Counted from the first letter of the stretch, positions 49,301 to 62,093 are shown. The stretch: DNA of 64,000 bases from Ciona intestinalis (GCF_000224145.3 NC_020167.2:1354690-1418689), one strand, 5' to 3'. A program made the numbers and translations. The notes: generated from the letters alone by a model not told the origin.

Positions 49301-52300
49301 GACACCGGCCCTGACGGAGAGGACACCGATTGTGAAAGGTCAACCGTGGTAAGCAGATGTGCTGCATTAAATTCAGACTCCAAACCAAGACTGCTATATA
49401 GACTAAGTAACCCGGGAACATTTAAGCGTCTGACATACAATAATTAATGGCTGCATGTGGCGGACAGGTTGTAGAATATTATTTAGGTAACATTGCATAC
49501 TGAAATACATGTATAGTATTGTGGGGTAAGATAGGACATTTTCAGCACGTAATATCCAAATATCCTGATCGTGTTTTAAACAGTAAACAACCGTCTGTGG
49601 GAGTCGTGAGGATACAGTTTTATATTTCTTTAGATGGTATTTGTTTACTACCAAATGGGGGGATATAATCAAAAGGTGCCCAATCTTAATCTACCATACT
49701 ATATTTAAAACGAGATGGGTTGACACGCTAAATAAATCATATTTCCCAAGACAACACTGTAATAATTAAGACAATATCCCAGGACGAGTACAACCCTCAA
49801 GGAGAGCTCCATTGTTTCAACGACTGTGGGTTATGGTATAAATGAAAGAAAAGTCACACCGAAGAAGAATTCGCAAAAAGTTGTATTCAGTAACACGGAT
49901 GATGGCAAAGTATCGACCACGCAACCACCCGTTACTCGCAAGCAAGTAGCAGCAACACCGAGAAACAGATCACCAAAAACAAGCGAGAAGAGCAAACGGC
50001 GTAGACGCAAAAAGCATAAGAGGAAAAACGGCGAAAAGAGAAAAAATGATCAGGATCAAAGTCGTTCAGGTCATTTTCGGAATGAAGACGATGACGTCAC
50101 CAATTCTACGTCAGAGAGAGTGGAAGAGCTATACAGAGGGCCGCATCACACGAGAGTTCGATCGAATTTAAAATACCGGTGTGTTGAAATCTAACATAAC
50201 TATTTGTATCCATACATATTTCTGTTTTACCAAGTTTGGATTTATAAACATTTCTTTAAATTATCTAGGAATCCCGCAGATGCAGCTTATGAGGGCAGCG
50301 CTTATGACAACGAAGATGTTTTTTCGGACGATGACGACATCTTCTATGGCCTTGATGACGTCATGGGTACATACTTCCAGCAGAGGCGCCAACACGCGGA
50401 TAATGACGTCATAGCCGATGACTCGCGTCTCAGCTGCACCTACGTGGAAGATCACGTGTGTGACGCCGTGCTTCCATACATATATACGTCATACGATCGG
50501 GTCCAAGACGAGAAACAAGCCGGAGTTACTTCTATCGTTCTCAGCGAGCTATCCGCTGTACTGACGTCATCAAATGTCACGAATGAGTGCACACAGAATC
50601 CGTCGTCCCTTCTGTTTCTTTGCAACCTTCAGTATCCGATGTGTTCTCCACAGCCAGGTATAAGCGTTTTAAATTCACAATGATAGAATCGATTAACATT
50701 AGTTTGATTTCCTTTCAGGTTCACAACCGTTAATCGAGGCTCCTTGCCACTCCTGGTGTGTGAAAGAACTGACGTCATGCCTTCCAACGTCTTCACTTGC
50801 TATATTTCAAACCATACGTCATCGTGACGTCATCATTAACTCGAAAAGCGGCCAACTCATAACCGGAAACCGTCGGACATTTAAGCAAAAAGTTCACAAA
50901 CGTCTAAAGTTTTCCCAAATAAACAGATCAAATAGAAAGCGCCACGATGAGTACGGTAACCGTGACGTCATAAAATATGTATGTGATGTCATATTAGCTC
51001 AAGAATCGTCGAGCGAGGATTGTGTGGATCTCTCTCCTCCAGAAAGACCCGGTAAATATTACTGATCAGATAGAGAAAAAACATTTTAACGGCAGATAAC
51101 GATATTTTATAGATCGACAAAGAGAAACGACTGAATCCGTGATAACATCCGTAGTTCCCGAATCCAGATGTGGAGTCGGGATGTTTGCTTGTGATGATGA
51201 TAAATGCATTGACATTAGGTGGCGCTGTGATGGCTACAACGACTGTGGAGGATCGGAAGACGAAAAGGAATGCGGTGAGTGACAAAATAAATAAAATCAA
51301 ATAAAAGTTAAAAAGAAACTAAAATTTTAAGAAGAAATTACCAGTGTATACACCCGCACCCAGAAATTAGCAGGAAGATCGGGTTTTCATAAACACATTC
51401 ACAACGTTAGGCAGTTTGTAAAAAAGGGTTGATGTTCACTTTAACATTGAATACCCTATGCAACGGGTAATCCGGGAATTTAACGTTAAGCTGTCCCTTT
51501 TTTCTTGCGGTGGAGCTTTGCCCCACTTTAAACGGCAATCCGAGGCTAATCCCTGAATTTCATATCGGTACAACAAAAGCGAGCTTTGTGCGCTTCGTCG
51601 ATATAATTCGTTTAGTAAACATAGCAGTTTGGTTTTGACCCAGCACGCGGGAAAAATATTAGCTAAAAATAAGGTAAAAACGTCTGAAAGTTGGGTTTGA
51701 TGGATTGAAATTTCTTGAACAAATTATCAAAAGGAAAAAATATATATGATTCAATATGGAAATTCGTCCCTACGAAACGTCAACTTCCCTTTTAGCTTGC
51801 AACCGGCGTGCAACAGATTAGTGGATTCATAGTTGATTTTCTGCAGCACAGACCAGCGTTGTCTACCAGTTCCATAAATAGCTCATATATAACCAGAGTA
51901 AAGTATGTCCCGAAACTACTGTCTAAACCGTTAACAGTCTATGCCTTTTGGTGTTTTGGCTATTTGCCTTATAGTTGCCTAATAGCATTTGACGAAGCGA
52001 CACGGAGTTTTCGAAATATCTTGCAAATAGGTACCGAATCAACCTCGTTAAATAATTGAACAGCCATATTGTCGCTGTCCCTACTTTAAAACATTCTAAA
52101 TCAATACCCGGTGATCTCTCTGCTTTGGATAATTACGTCATTAATCCAATGACATCACCACCATTAGAAATACAAATGGGATGTAAGGACGTTGGTAATG
52201 GTGTTTTGAAACACAGCAGTCAACATTGTTTTGAACGTCGTAAATTGGGTCGATTTTGTAACAGCGTTTGGTCTTTCCACACAGTTTGCGAATACGACAA

Positions 52301-55300
52301 CTTTCGATGTTCCAACGGTCAATGCGTGGACGGTACCAAGGCGTGTGACGGTTTCTATGATTGCCAAGATCGTTCAGATGAACAGCAGTGTCGTAAGTCA
52401 AAAACTCGTTTTAACATTTAGTTTGAAACTTTCTTCTTGTTGCCGTAATAATCCAATTAACATTGTTATAACGAGCACATTTTACAGCAACTTGTGGTAG
52501 AAACCTGACATCTTGTGGTGATGACCAGCAATGCGTATTGTCCACTTGGTGGTGCGATGGAGACGTGGACTGCAACAACGGACAGGATGAAGCGAATTGC
52601 AGTGAGTGACCTAGTGGTTGAAATGATTAATCAGTAGTTGGAACTAACCACAAATTTAAGGTTGTGAAAGTCAAAGCCTGGTTTCCTGCCGTGGAAATGG
52701 AAACCAGCAGTGTATTCCTCCCCGCAATGTCTGTGATGGAAAGTTCGACTGTTTGAACGGTTCAGACGAAGACGATTGCCCACAACCAGCCGGACCACGT
52801 ACGTACTATCACATAGCTGTTTCACCACCAAACTCACTTTGTCTCTTTCTCAATATTTTAGGTTGTGGGCAGTGGCAAATCTTGTGCGACAATGCATGCG
52901 TTTCAGTCACAAAACTATGTGACGGAGTAAGTGACTGCGAAGATGGGAGCGACGAAAGTGATTGTGGTATGTTATATTCACCTGTCACTTGCAGTGGTGT
53001 CACTATTTTTACAACAATATTACGCAGGTCGGTGTGAAACTGTCACGTTGCAAACTTGTGGTCAGTTGACCTATAATACGACAATGATGCCAAACTTCTT
53101 GGGACACGTGACCCAGTTAAAAACGGCGATGAGTCCGGAGTATGTGATGCTGACAACAGTCGTGCATACAAGGTTAATTAAAACACGAAGAAACGAGATA
53201 TGTTTGGGTTTTTAACGAAATAACATTCTCTTTATTTTAGGTGTCATCCATTACTACGAGAACTCGGATGTTTAATACTTGCCCCTCTCAAACAAAGAGG
53301 CGGATGCGGCGTCTCCACTGATTCACAAATAAGGTAGAATGCAGGAGTTCATCTTTTATTTTCTACTAAGATCTACATGGCAATTGGGAGTTCGACACGA
53401 TTCGCTTATTACTTAATGTCAATTCGCACGAAACTGTCGATTAACATCAACGGTTTTTTAATATTATTTTCAGACAACTTCCCTGTCGTTCGCTCTGTGA
53501 AGAAGTGAGAAACTCATGTGCCGCTGTCTTGTTTGCTGCTTCCCTTATGTGGCCGAAATTCCTCAGTTGCGAATCCTTTCCATCAAAATCAAATGAAACA
53601 AATTGTTACCACCCACTATCTGTAGGCGCAGGTAAATTATATGTTGTATCGCGTCAAAAGCTTGACAAGATCGGATATACACTTTAAACAACTGTATTGT
53701 CGGTTGGTAGAACTGCAAAACGAAGTAGGTAGAACTGCAAAACCACTTGTCGTGGTACGTGTATTATTATAGCTGCATTATAGCTTTAAAATTTCGTTAA
53801 CGAAGAACATATATATGTACCAGCCACTTCTTTTAACTCGGTATTTCAATGTTTATTTTCTGAAACACGTCTTTTTATAATCCATTTACTCCCAGGTTGC
53901 CCTGACGGCCAATTCGAATGTCATAACTCTACTACGTCATCAGGGCCACAGTGTCTGCCTATCACGTCACGGTGCGATGGAGCAAAGCAATGTCTTGACG
54001 GTTCGGATGAAACTGAGTGTAACTGCGCTGATTTGAGTCGGTAAGTTACAAGGAACTGTTTAACTTAAACGATACGGAATATTTAAACTTGAAATACTGT
54101 ATGACCAAAACAACTTTACGGTGAATTTTCTTCAAGAAATACAATACAATGTATATACATAGGTTTCGGTGCAAATCAGGGGGAAAGTGTTTGTCAATGG
54201 AGTTTGTATGTGATGGTCATAAAGATTGTTCTGATAACTCCGACGAAGAGTCGTGCAGTGAGTATAAACAATATCGGTGAATTTATATATTCGGGTGGGG
54301 GAGATGGGACACCTTTTTAATCTACTTACTCGTATCATTTGATAGTAATGAAAGAACACTTTAAAGATATTAAAAACCGTGTTCTCACGACTCCCATAGA
54401 CCGTTATTGATTATCAAAAACCCAATCAGAAGATTTGGATATTTTGTGCTAGGAGTGCCCCGTCTTCTCCCAGTCTACTATAGTGTACATGAATTTATCT
54501 TGAATATATCATGGCCTACTCATGAGTCCTGATACTCGTATCTTTCTTTAGATAACTGCACAGCCTCTGAAAGGCCTTGTTTCGATTACACCTGCATTTC
54601 CAACACCTCTTGGTGTGACGGGAGCGACGATTGTGCCGACGGCAGTGATGAAGCGAACTGCTGTAAGTGGCGAATAAATATTGTTCTGATAAAAACTATT
54701 CATCTTATGTAATTGTTTAAAACGCTATATAGTGAAACTACTTCCACCGAGCGACGTCGGAAATATAATTGAAGATACCGCACAAAGCTACACAGAAGCA
54801 GGAATGTTGACTGGCTTTGACGTTATGACGTCACGGTGGTTGCCAATTTGTGCTGACTCATGGAACTATTTGTTGAGTCATCAAGCGTGCCATCAAATGG
54901 GGTTCAGGTAATCTTCCTAATTTACGTAGCTGTATTTTATTTTAAACTGTAATGTTATTCAGCAAAGCAACAGCATTTCATACAGTTGACTACGTCACGA
55001 TACGTCACAGACGAACTTGTCACGTGTCACTTAGAAATGGAGATAATCAAAAAATTCGACGCATTCAAGGAGCTCTGCAGTGCGGGTAGGTTTACTTGAA
55101 AAGGCGTATATGAAAAAAAGTATTTTTAAATCGAATTAATTTCAAGATCCCAGCACTGCCGTTCCCGTAGTCACGTGAAAATCACGTGCAAACCTCGCTC
55201 ATGCGGAAAGAGAAATGATGCCAGCGACGGTAGACGAATATATACACGTATACTTGGCGGTAGAACTTCAAGAGACCGCACTTGGCCTTGGATGACCTCG

Positions 55301-56321
55301 TTAACATTGCCAGGCATGAATCACGTTTGTGGTGCAACTCTAGTACGTCCACAGTGGTTGATATCTGCTGCGCATTGCTTCCACGAGTAAGTTAAATGCT
55401 CATATAGTGGGGTGGGGATGATGGGGACACAATTTCATTATATGTTATCGTCTCATTTCACTGGTAGTAAAGGTAATCCATTCAAAGAATTATGAAACCG
55501 TATCCTCACGACTTCTATAGACCGTTGTTATATTTTTAAAACAAGATATATGAATATTATGTGCTAAAAGTGTCCCATTTTACCCCACAGTACTATACAT
55601 TTTATAGTTAAACAATTTGCTACATTAATTTTGGGTTTTACAGAAGGGAGGGACTCGGTATCTGGACCGCTAGACTGAGAACAGGCAGCGGTGGGACGAT
55701 GGAATATAACGTATCCGAAGTTTATATACACCCAAGGTTGATTTACTTTAACAAAGATCATTGAAATTATTCAAACATTACGTCATTTAATTTTTGTCAT
55801 AGGTACAACCCAGAAGCTGTGGATTTTGATATCGCATTGGTGAAACTTAACGGGAGAGTTCGGAGCTTCAATGCAGAGCCTCTATGCCTTCCGACATTTG
55901 ATATTGACCCAGGCTCGTACTGTGTTATTGCGGGCTGGGGGGTGTCGGGTGAACATCGCGGGGGCGCCCGTAAGCTTCAAGAAGGTTCAGTTCGAGTGAT
56001 TGAGCGAAGTACCTGCCAGCGGTACTATCCTTACCACGTTATCAGTGATCGAATGATGTGTGCTGGCCGTGGTGGAACCGTTGATGCGTGTAGTGTGAGT
56101 ATCACGTGACATAAGTATGACGTCATGAGCTTATTGCAAACTAATACCAGGGAGACAGTGGAGGACCGATGATGTGCTGGCATCCCCAGCGCCGCCAGTG
56201 GCAGCTCTCTGGCGTCACCAGCTGGGGTTCGTCTTGCAAACCTCATAGCGCACCTGGTGTCTACACTGACGTGAGGTATTTTTCGAAGTGGGCTAAACGA
56301 CAAATGGACGAACTTGGGTGA
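46380..56321 (+). CDS. CORIN: corin: type II transmembrane mosaic serine protease
   Basis: Twenty-three exons run from 46380-47424 and 47487-47621 to 56151-56321, summing to 1,620 codons (1,619 aa including three unknown residues at a 9-N run). Order: a ~365-aa cytoplasmic tail, one membrane helix ([19 protein letters not shown]), a linker, frizzled 1 (CTYVEDHVC ... [10 protein letters not shown]), five LDLa modules (51150-52966), frizzled 2 (53028-53631), three LDLa (53896-54662), an SRCR-like module (54733-55150), and a trypsin domain. This is exactly the vertebrate corin order. The activation site reads RILGGRTSR, nearly as in human corin. The triad is AAHC, DFDIAL and GDSGGP, and Asp in DACSGDSGG predicts trypsin-like specificity. 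Vertebrate corin activates pro-ANP; the substrate here is unknown. The tail is far longer than the ~45 residues of human corin. Confidence 0.95.
46899..46907. other. 9-N run inside corin exon 1
   Basis: Nine unknown bases; length divisible by three and the frame continues on both sides. Confidence 0.99.
47622..49254. other. long corin intron after the membrane-helix exon
   Basis: 1.6 kb with no MITE, SINE or gene recognised. One TGACGTCA palindrome lies at 48077-48084. Being the largest intron and near the 5' end, it could hold regulatory sequence; nothing specific can be read. Confidence 0.35.
49512..49703. mobile_element. palindromic MITE in corin intron
   Basis: TATAGTATTGTGGGGTAAG at the left and CTTAATCTACCATACTATA at the right; right end degraded. 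Confidence 0.75.
54289..54482. mobile_element. palindromic MITE in corin intron
   Basis: TATTCGGGTGGGGGAGATG at the left and GTCTTCTCCCAGTCTACTAT at the right, with the usual interior. Confidence 0.75.
55403..55597. mobile_element. palindromic MITE in corin intron
   Basis: TATAGTGGGGTGGGGATGATG at the left and TTTACCCCACAGTACTATA at the right. It lies between the two exons that encode the catalytic His and the following part of the protease. Confidence 0.8.
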
Positions 56322-57147
56322 CGAATACAACAATAAGAGTCAAAAGTCACGGAATATCACATGCACTACGAAGATGAAACGTTGATTTGTGGATATGGGG
56401 TCACAATGGGCATTGAAATCAAATCTTCAACTACGTCAGTAACAGACTGGCGACTTTTAATTGTATTCGTCACATTGACGCAACATTGTTCCAAAAAAGT
56501 CTTCCGATTTTACAATAACACTGAAGAGTGTTTATCTGTCGCTTTGTTACTTGATTACGCGGTTGCGTCAGTCAGCCTTAAAACTATTTATAAGCGAACT
56601 ATATTTAAAGTAAACTTGATAACTATATACAAAAAACGTGTACACTTTAATGGCTCAAAGCAAGAGCAGCGTTTGGTGAAAACTTTGGGAAGCTGTTTTG
56701 TAAGTGGGCCCAACATTATCTTGACATTTGACGGAAACAATGTAGCCCATTTTATAGTTAAAGATAATACGGACAGAAGGCCTTGGATAGATTGTCATGA
56801 AGTTTGTTTTGCAGCAAGCAGAATCGTTCCGTTTTCAAGTAAATATTATTCGGGTAGTGGGGAACGTTCGCCACATTTAAACAAACTGACTTGACACTTA
56901 GTACCACATAAGTCGTTCAAACGCAGAGATTGGACGAAACTTTGTTCGATCTGAGAATACAACATGTGTTTACTCGTATTGCAGATTGTAAGTGATACTA
57001 TTTTAAATCCGACTTACGTCGTGAATTTGGTCGCGAGTCAAGCTCAAGCAATCATCTGTTTGTAAATACAAAGACTGCGGCCCACCACGCAATGGGGTAC
57101 GGGGTCCTGAATAATGGTTTTAAGAGGTAAATAAAGAGGTTTGGCGG
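56322..57147. other. convergent intergenic: corin 3' flank to FN1 gene 3' end
   Basis: A 177-codon open frame (56361-56894) lies here but has no recognisable domain, signal or homologue by eye. It is probably corin 3' UTR or chance. No repeat is recognised. Confidence 0.4.
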
Positions 57148-59302
57148 TTATATAACAATATTACTTGTGCATTTCCCCAACAAAAGTGCGTCCTCGAAGT
57201 AACCTCCTGACCAACGGTGCAATGTCACGTGACTGCAGACCTCCCACACTCGATAGTATCTATGGCGGTTGTGGAAATCGTAATTCTGCAAACACACAAC
57301 ATCATAGGGAAGGGCGTTAAAAGTGTATTGGGCTGTTTTAGTACAAAGACTTTTGAAGTTTAAACTTTTAGTATAAGTTTAACTGTTGATGTACACTCAC
57401 TTGAAGACACATGGGTTTGCAGAATATGGTTTGTTTCGGTCCGGCTTTACCAGCAGATACACACACGATGGCTCCATTAATGGGCGGAGTTGGTGTAGGA
57501 CAGTAACCTAAAAAAGTATCAATATGAATAACATGCGAAACAACGCAATGGAGTTCAATGCAGACGTAGCTCGGTAGTGCAGGAAAAATATCTGACTACA
57601 GTAAGCAATGGCAAAGATGTAAATGGTAGGGTGGGGAAAATGAGACACCTTTTCGTTCTACGTTTTCGTCTCATTTGGCAGTAAACAAAGAACATTCAAA
57701 GAATTATAAAACCGTATTCTCACGACTCCCATACACCAGTGTTAAAACACGATCAGGATACTTGGGTTATATGTGCTATAGGTGTCCTATCTTCCCCCAT
57801 AGTACATTAATTTAACGCACCTATATCCCTACAGTCTCGTTGGCCATGAGAAGCACATACGCATCTCCACCGAATGTTTTCGTGTGATTGATGTACTTTG
57901 ATCCACGATTGCCCAACGTCGATCACTTCCCCGTCTTCCGTTAGACAATGTGGTTCTACAGCGAAAAAAAGTAACAATGATAAATGATATTTCGTTCGAA
58001 ATATGAAGCGAACCTCTTCGTCTTGAAATAATATAAGGAATGCAACGAATAATAGCATTTCGGCAGACACATTGCTCAATGGTGTATTGCGTATCCGTGA
58101 CGTCCCTAGTCTGATTCCATGTGAACCCGCTGGTTACAACCTATCATAAAGAAAAATTTTCATCTGCAACATAGAGATGTGACTATACCGTGCTCACCCG
58201 ATGCCCATTATCGCAAGCTTGTAAAGTGGCAAGACTTGGTCTCAGCACAGTTTTACCGTAGACAATGTAATTATTGACCACTTGCGCTTCTGGGGTCGGA
58301 GATGGAATATCCTTACGAACATTAGCATGACAGGTTACCCTTTCCCGTCCAAGACATTGACAGCGCATAACCAGGCCTGTGGCATCATTATACGTCCATT
58401 CATCACCACGTTGTCGCGAAATCCCACTTTGGTGACAACGATCTTAATTGGACAAATAGCAATATTATAGACTCTTAACCCACTAAATCTGAACTGAATA
58501 AACAATGCTTGAAGATGAAACTCACTTTTGCCTGAGCAAGTTATCTGGTAGTGATGGTTCGTTGGGTTTTCTTGACAAGCGCAGTCCAGAGTCCGGTTGT
58601 TACGTTGTACCTCCCACCTTTCACCAAGTTCCCTTGACCGTCTTGTCGAATCCAAACATCGACGCACAACAACTGGAAACCATATCAAATCGCATATGCA
58701 GAAAACTTATTAATACTTAAAGCAGACAGCTATAAATTAACATCAGCTACGAAGTGTTACTGTATACTTACTTTAATTCCTAATACAAAAGTATATAGCC
58801 TACTGCACAAGAATACAGCAGCGTATAGGCTATACAACGATTCCGTAAACAATATTGTCTACCTACCTCTAACAACTGACCATTCGCAATGAGGACTGCC
58901 AGTTCTGGTACACCTGCATTCAAAGTTTTTATTCCCGACCTGGAAATCCCAACGCTGATTCGATCTGTAGTAGGTTCCACGAAACCTACACCTTCCCTGT
59001 ATGTATATATTGATATATATATCAAATACTCTTATTATAAGATGACTGCTATGGTACACTAATCGAAGTATGTAATACTTTTTTGCAAGGTTTCAAATAA
59101 AAATAATATGATTGTAGACAACTGCGACCAACTAACATTTCTTGCTCACTCAAACTACTTCGCTATTAACAAACTTATAGAATTTACGTTCGGTCAAACC
59201 AGAACAACATAAAACAGAATAAATGACTTTCAAGCACCTTACCTTTACCTCACTGGCGAAAATGGTCACGAGAAATAGGAAAACTAATAGCAGTCGACGC
59301 AT
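57148..59302 (-). CDS. secreted protein with five fibronectin type I modules and a CCP-like C-terminus
   Basis: Eight exons (59302-59243, 58996-58867, 58672-58526, 58442-58198, 58140-58014, 57955-57821, 57507-57401, 57285-57148) close in frame at 362 residues. Residues 1-18 form a signal peptide (MRRLLLVFLFLVTIFAS). Five FN1-like modules follow, each C...G..W...C.C....C: CRFRGTYYRSNQRW, CLDSTRRSRELGERW, CHQSGISRQRGDEWTYND with LVMRCQCLGRERVTC, CDNGHRVVTSGFTWNQ, and CLTEDGEVIDVGQSW with WRCVCASHGQRDC. The end (CPTPTPPINGAIVC ... CKPMC) looks like a CCP module. FN1 modules occur in vertebrate fibronectin (five at its N-terminus), tPA and factor XII. No FN2, FN3, kringle or protease domain is present. 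It may be matrix or haemolymph protein; no orthologue can be named. Confidence 0.85.
57621..57809. mobile_element. palindromic MITE in FN1-gene intron
   Basis: AATGGTAGGGTGGGGAAAATG at the left and CTATCTTCCCCCATAGTACA at the right. It ends about ten bases from the exon at 57821, inside the donor-side intron flank. Confidence 0.75.
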
Positions 59303-60134
59303 CTTGAACGTAACAGTACAGACTTAACAATGATGCCAGACTTCACGTTGTGAATGGCGTGAAATTTCGCGAAAGCCCGTAATAGGTCAAAAAGTCACCG
59401 CCAATCTGGGGAAAAAAGAATCTGTGCTACTTCATGCGTGGTGGTCAGCGGTCCGTGTCGGGGTAAACAGTACGTCATAAGTACGCTGGGTAATATTTGG
59501 AAATCCTTGGTCTTGTATCATGAAGTTAGAAACTCTGTTCTCGGTTCAAATATGGTAATATACAGCATGACTTCACTATATCGCCATTTTGACGTTTTAT
59601 ATTCTATTAGGACGACGATTATGACAAAATTTAAATACTATAGTATGGCATGATATTGTGGAAAGTATTGTTACGCTTCTATTATCTTCAGGTACGTAAA
59701 AAAACCGTGGTCAGACAGGCCTGCTAAAGATATCTCTAGTAGGCCGTGGGTCGGATAAAATCAAAGCATATCCGATTCTTAACCCAACACAGCATATATA
59801 CTACGTCTTTAACACCTAGTCCTAGACCACGTCTGTCTTCACGTCACTGTGTTTGAGACTACTAAGAAATTTATTAGCGTGCTGGGAGGGAAATTGAGGA
59901 GCAGGAGCAGTGCATGCGGCTCAAGGCGCGTTTTAGGGAAAACAAGCGAAAACATTGTAACGGTATAACCTTCATATATTTATGCAGTAAAAAGTAGCTT
60001 TTACATACGTCAAGGCTGTGATTTTAAACGTACTCAACAATATCTTGTTTGTTTCGTCAAAATCCAAAATGTGGAGGATAATAAACATTGATTGAGGAGT
60101 AAATAAACATTATGTCGTCACAGTTTGTAAATTA
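59303..60134. promoter_or_regulatory. divergent intergenic: FN1 gene and CatSper-like gene
   Basis: Contains the upstream regions of both divergent genes. An imperfect 27-28-base palindrome (GGCCTGCTAAAGATATCTC...) lies at 59718-59744 and is related to the perfect one at 60916-60949. No gene is recognised; the open frame at 59438 lacks family features. Confidence 0.4.
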
Positions 60135-62093
60135 ATGTTTGTAGAGACTGAAAGTGATTTAAATGTATGTGTAAACAACATGGAGAAGAAAAGTCGGAGA
60201 GGTGCTGTGATTTCGCACAACGAAGGGGTGGCAGATGGCCGCGATAACTCCCCGTACATGGCCGACAACGATGTTGAAAGTGAGGAAAACGAGTGGGAAG
60301 AAGAACCCGGGTAAAGGAACCTCTTTGTAACAACGTGTTAATACCACGGTATTTCAGAAAGACAACAATATACAAATAAAAATGGTTTGGACGAATTTTT
60401 GTCCCGTCCGCAGATTAATTTAATAAACTAACAAAGTCTTTAACCCAATAAATGTGAATAAAAATCACGGTCTACCAGAGATATTTTTTTTTAATAAAAA
60501 AAGTGGACGAGAGAAGATTTTCCGAGTTCACCCGTTTCGTGTTCACGTTTTATGTTTTCTCAGGTGCGAAAGCTGGCGGAAGGACAAAGCGATACACGAA
60601 CTCGCGCAGAAGATTAGCGAAAGCGAAGTTTTTAATGGTCTGATTATGGCGGCAATTTTCGCCAACTCAATAATAATGATGCTTGACGTAAACAACTACT
60701 ATCCTTCCATGAAACCTTACTTTCCAGTAAGTTTACACATGGCTTATAAGGAAGTGCAGAATACAAGCTTAAATACACATAGCATCAACTCAAGTTTTAA
60801 ATTCATCTTAGTAACACAGTTTAAAAAAATCAGAATTATTTTAATTGTGTTGTGTTAAGTACATTAGTGCCTGTTATCATATGCATTACCTTGACAAAAG
60901 ACAACTCGCGTATACCATGGCCTACTAAAGATATCTTTAGTAGGCCATGCGTATACCATCACACAGGAAAATAAATCAGATAACCAATAATTTATTTTTA
61001 AAACGTTTGGCCGACGATGGCAATATATAGTAGGATGGGGAAAGATGGGACACCTTTTCATTCGATTTTCTCGTACATTTCGGTAGTAAACAAAGAACAT
61101 TCAAGGAATTATAAAACCTTGTCCTCGCGACTTTCACAGCCCGTTGTTAATTGTTTAAAACACGACCAGGGTATCTATATATATTTTGTGCTAAAGGTGT
61201 CCCATCTTCCCCACCGTACTATACATTTATATCTTGGCAGGCAGCAGACATTGCTTTCCTGGCGATCTATTCTATAGAGTTCGTTGTCAAAATCTATGCA
61301 GAACCTATTCAGTATTGGACTACGTGGTCGAACCGATTCGATTTTTTTATCCTTCTTATATCGTATATGCAGGTCGGTTAAAGTTTTTCGTTCAAATTAA
61401 AACTATACCAGTTGGCATATTTCTTCAGCTCAGTTGTACATTTTGTTTGAATTCGCAGAGAGTTATTTACATATATTTTTAAAATTCTGACTGAATTGTA
61501 TCTACCGCCATTTATCCAATAGGTGCTGGTGGATCAGTTTTTTGCCGATGCCTCAAAAGAAGCTTCTTGGACTGGTGCTCTGCCAATGCTGAGAACTTTA
61601 AAAGCAACGCGCGCCCTGCGTGCAATGAGAGCTGTATCATTTGTTCGTGGTTTACAAGTAATTAAGCTGTATACTTTACCCTTGTACCAACATATGGCGA
61701 CTATTTATGTCATGTTCGTAAGTAAATAATTATTATTAATATGAGCGGTAAAAACATATGCTCGCGTATTCATTAGACCTAAACTTCTCGAAAATACAGA
61801 CATTTAATAAACTGCAGTTGCTGTGAAGTCAATGATTAAAACTTATGTTAAAATTAAAATGCTGAGTAAAAGTGTAATTGAACATATTTAACTAATCTTT
61901 TAAAATACAGGTTCTATTGACTGCTCTCATAGACACGATGAAAAAGTCCTTTATCAACGTAATGCTCATACTGCTATTTGTGATGTTTCTCTTCGCTATC
62001 TTTGGATATTACATGTTTGGTTACAAAGGGGGAGATGAGGAGAATTGGGGGGATCTTGGTTCTGCATTTCTCACGCTCTTCAGCTTCGTTACG
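60135..62093 (+). CDS. CATSPER3-like: CatSper-family sperm cation channel, 3' part not found
   Basis: Exons: 60135-60310, 60564-60726, 61241-61372, 61523-61657 and 61911-62093, joined in phase, 263 residues. A hydrophilic acidic N-terminus (a later in-frame ATG is at 60180) is followed by S1 (FNGLIMAAIFANSIIMM), S2 and the S2-S3 loop (VVKIYAEPIQYWTTW), S3, and S4 with regularly spaced charges (LRTLKATRALRAMRAVSFVR). S5 (LILLFVMFLFAIFGYYMFG) and the pore helix (NWGDLGSAFLTLFSFVT) complete the visible part. The last exon stops right before the filter Asp expected in the TxDxW motif. KIYAEPIQYW and NWGDL.SAFLTLFS resemble CatSper3 best, although S4 is more charged. S6 and the C-terminus are not seen before the opposite-strand MED24 begins. 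Confidence 0.8.
60916..60949. repeat. perfect 34-bp palindrome
   Basis: The half-site CATGGCCTACTAAAGAT is followed immediately by its exact reverse complement. GCGTATACCAT flanks it on both sides as a direct repeat. It lies in a CatSper-like intron. Confidence 0.85.
61026..61223. mobile_element. palindromic MITE in CatSper-like intron
   Basis: TATAGTAGGATGGGGAAAG at the left and CTTCCCCACCGTACTATA at the right; full length. The right end lies 17 bases before the acceptor at 61240. Confidence 0.85.

Noticed and set aside
56361-56894. 177-codon open frame after corin
   Set aside because: No domain, signal peptide or convincing codon pattern; lies in the corin 3' flank between convergent genes. 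Length alone is not enough support.
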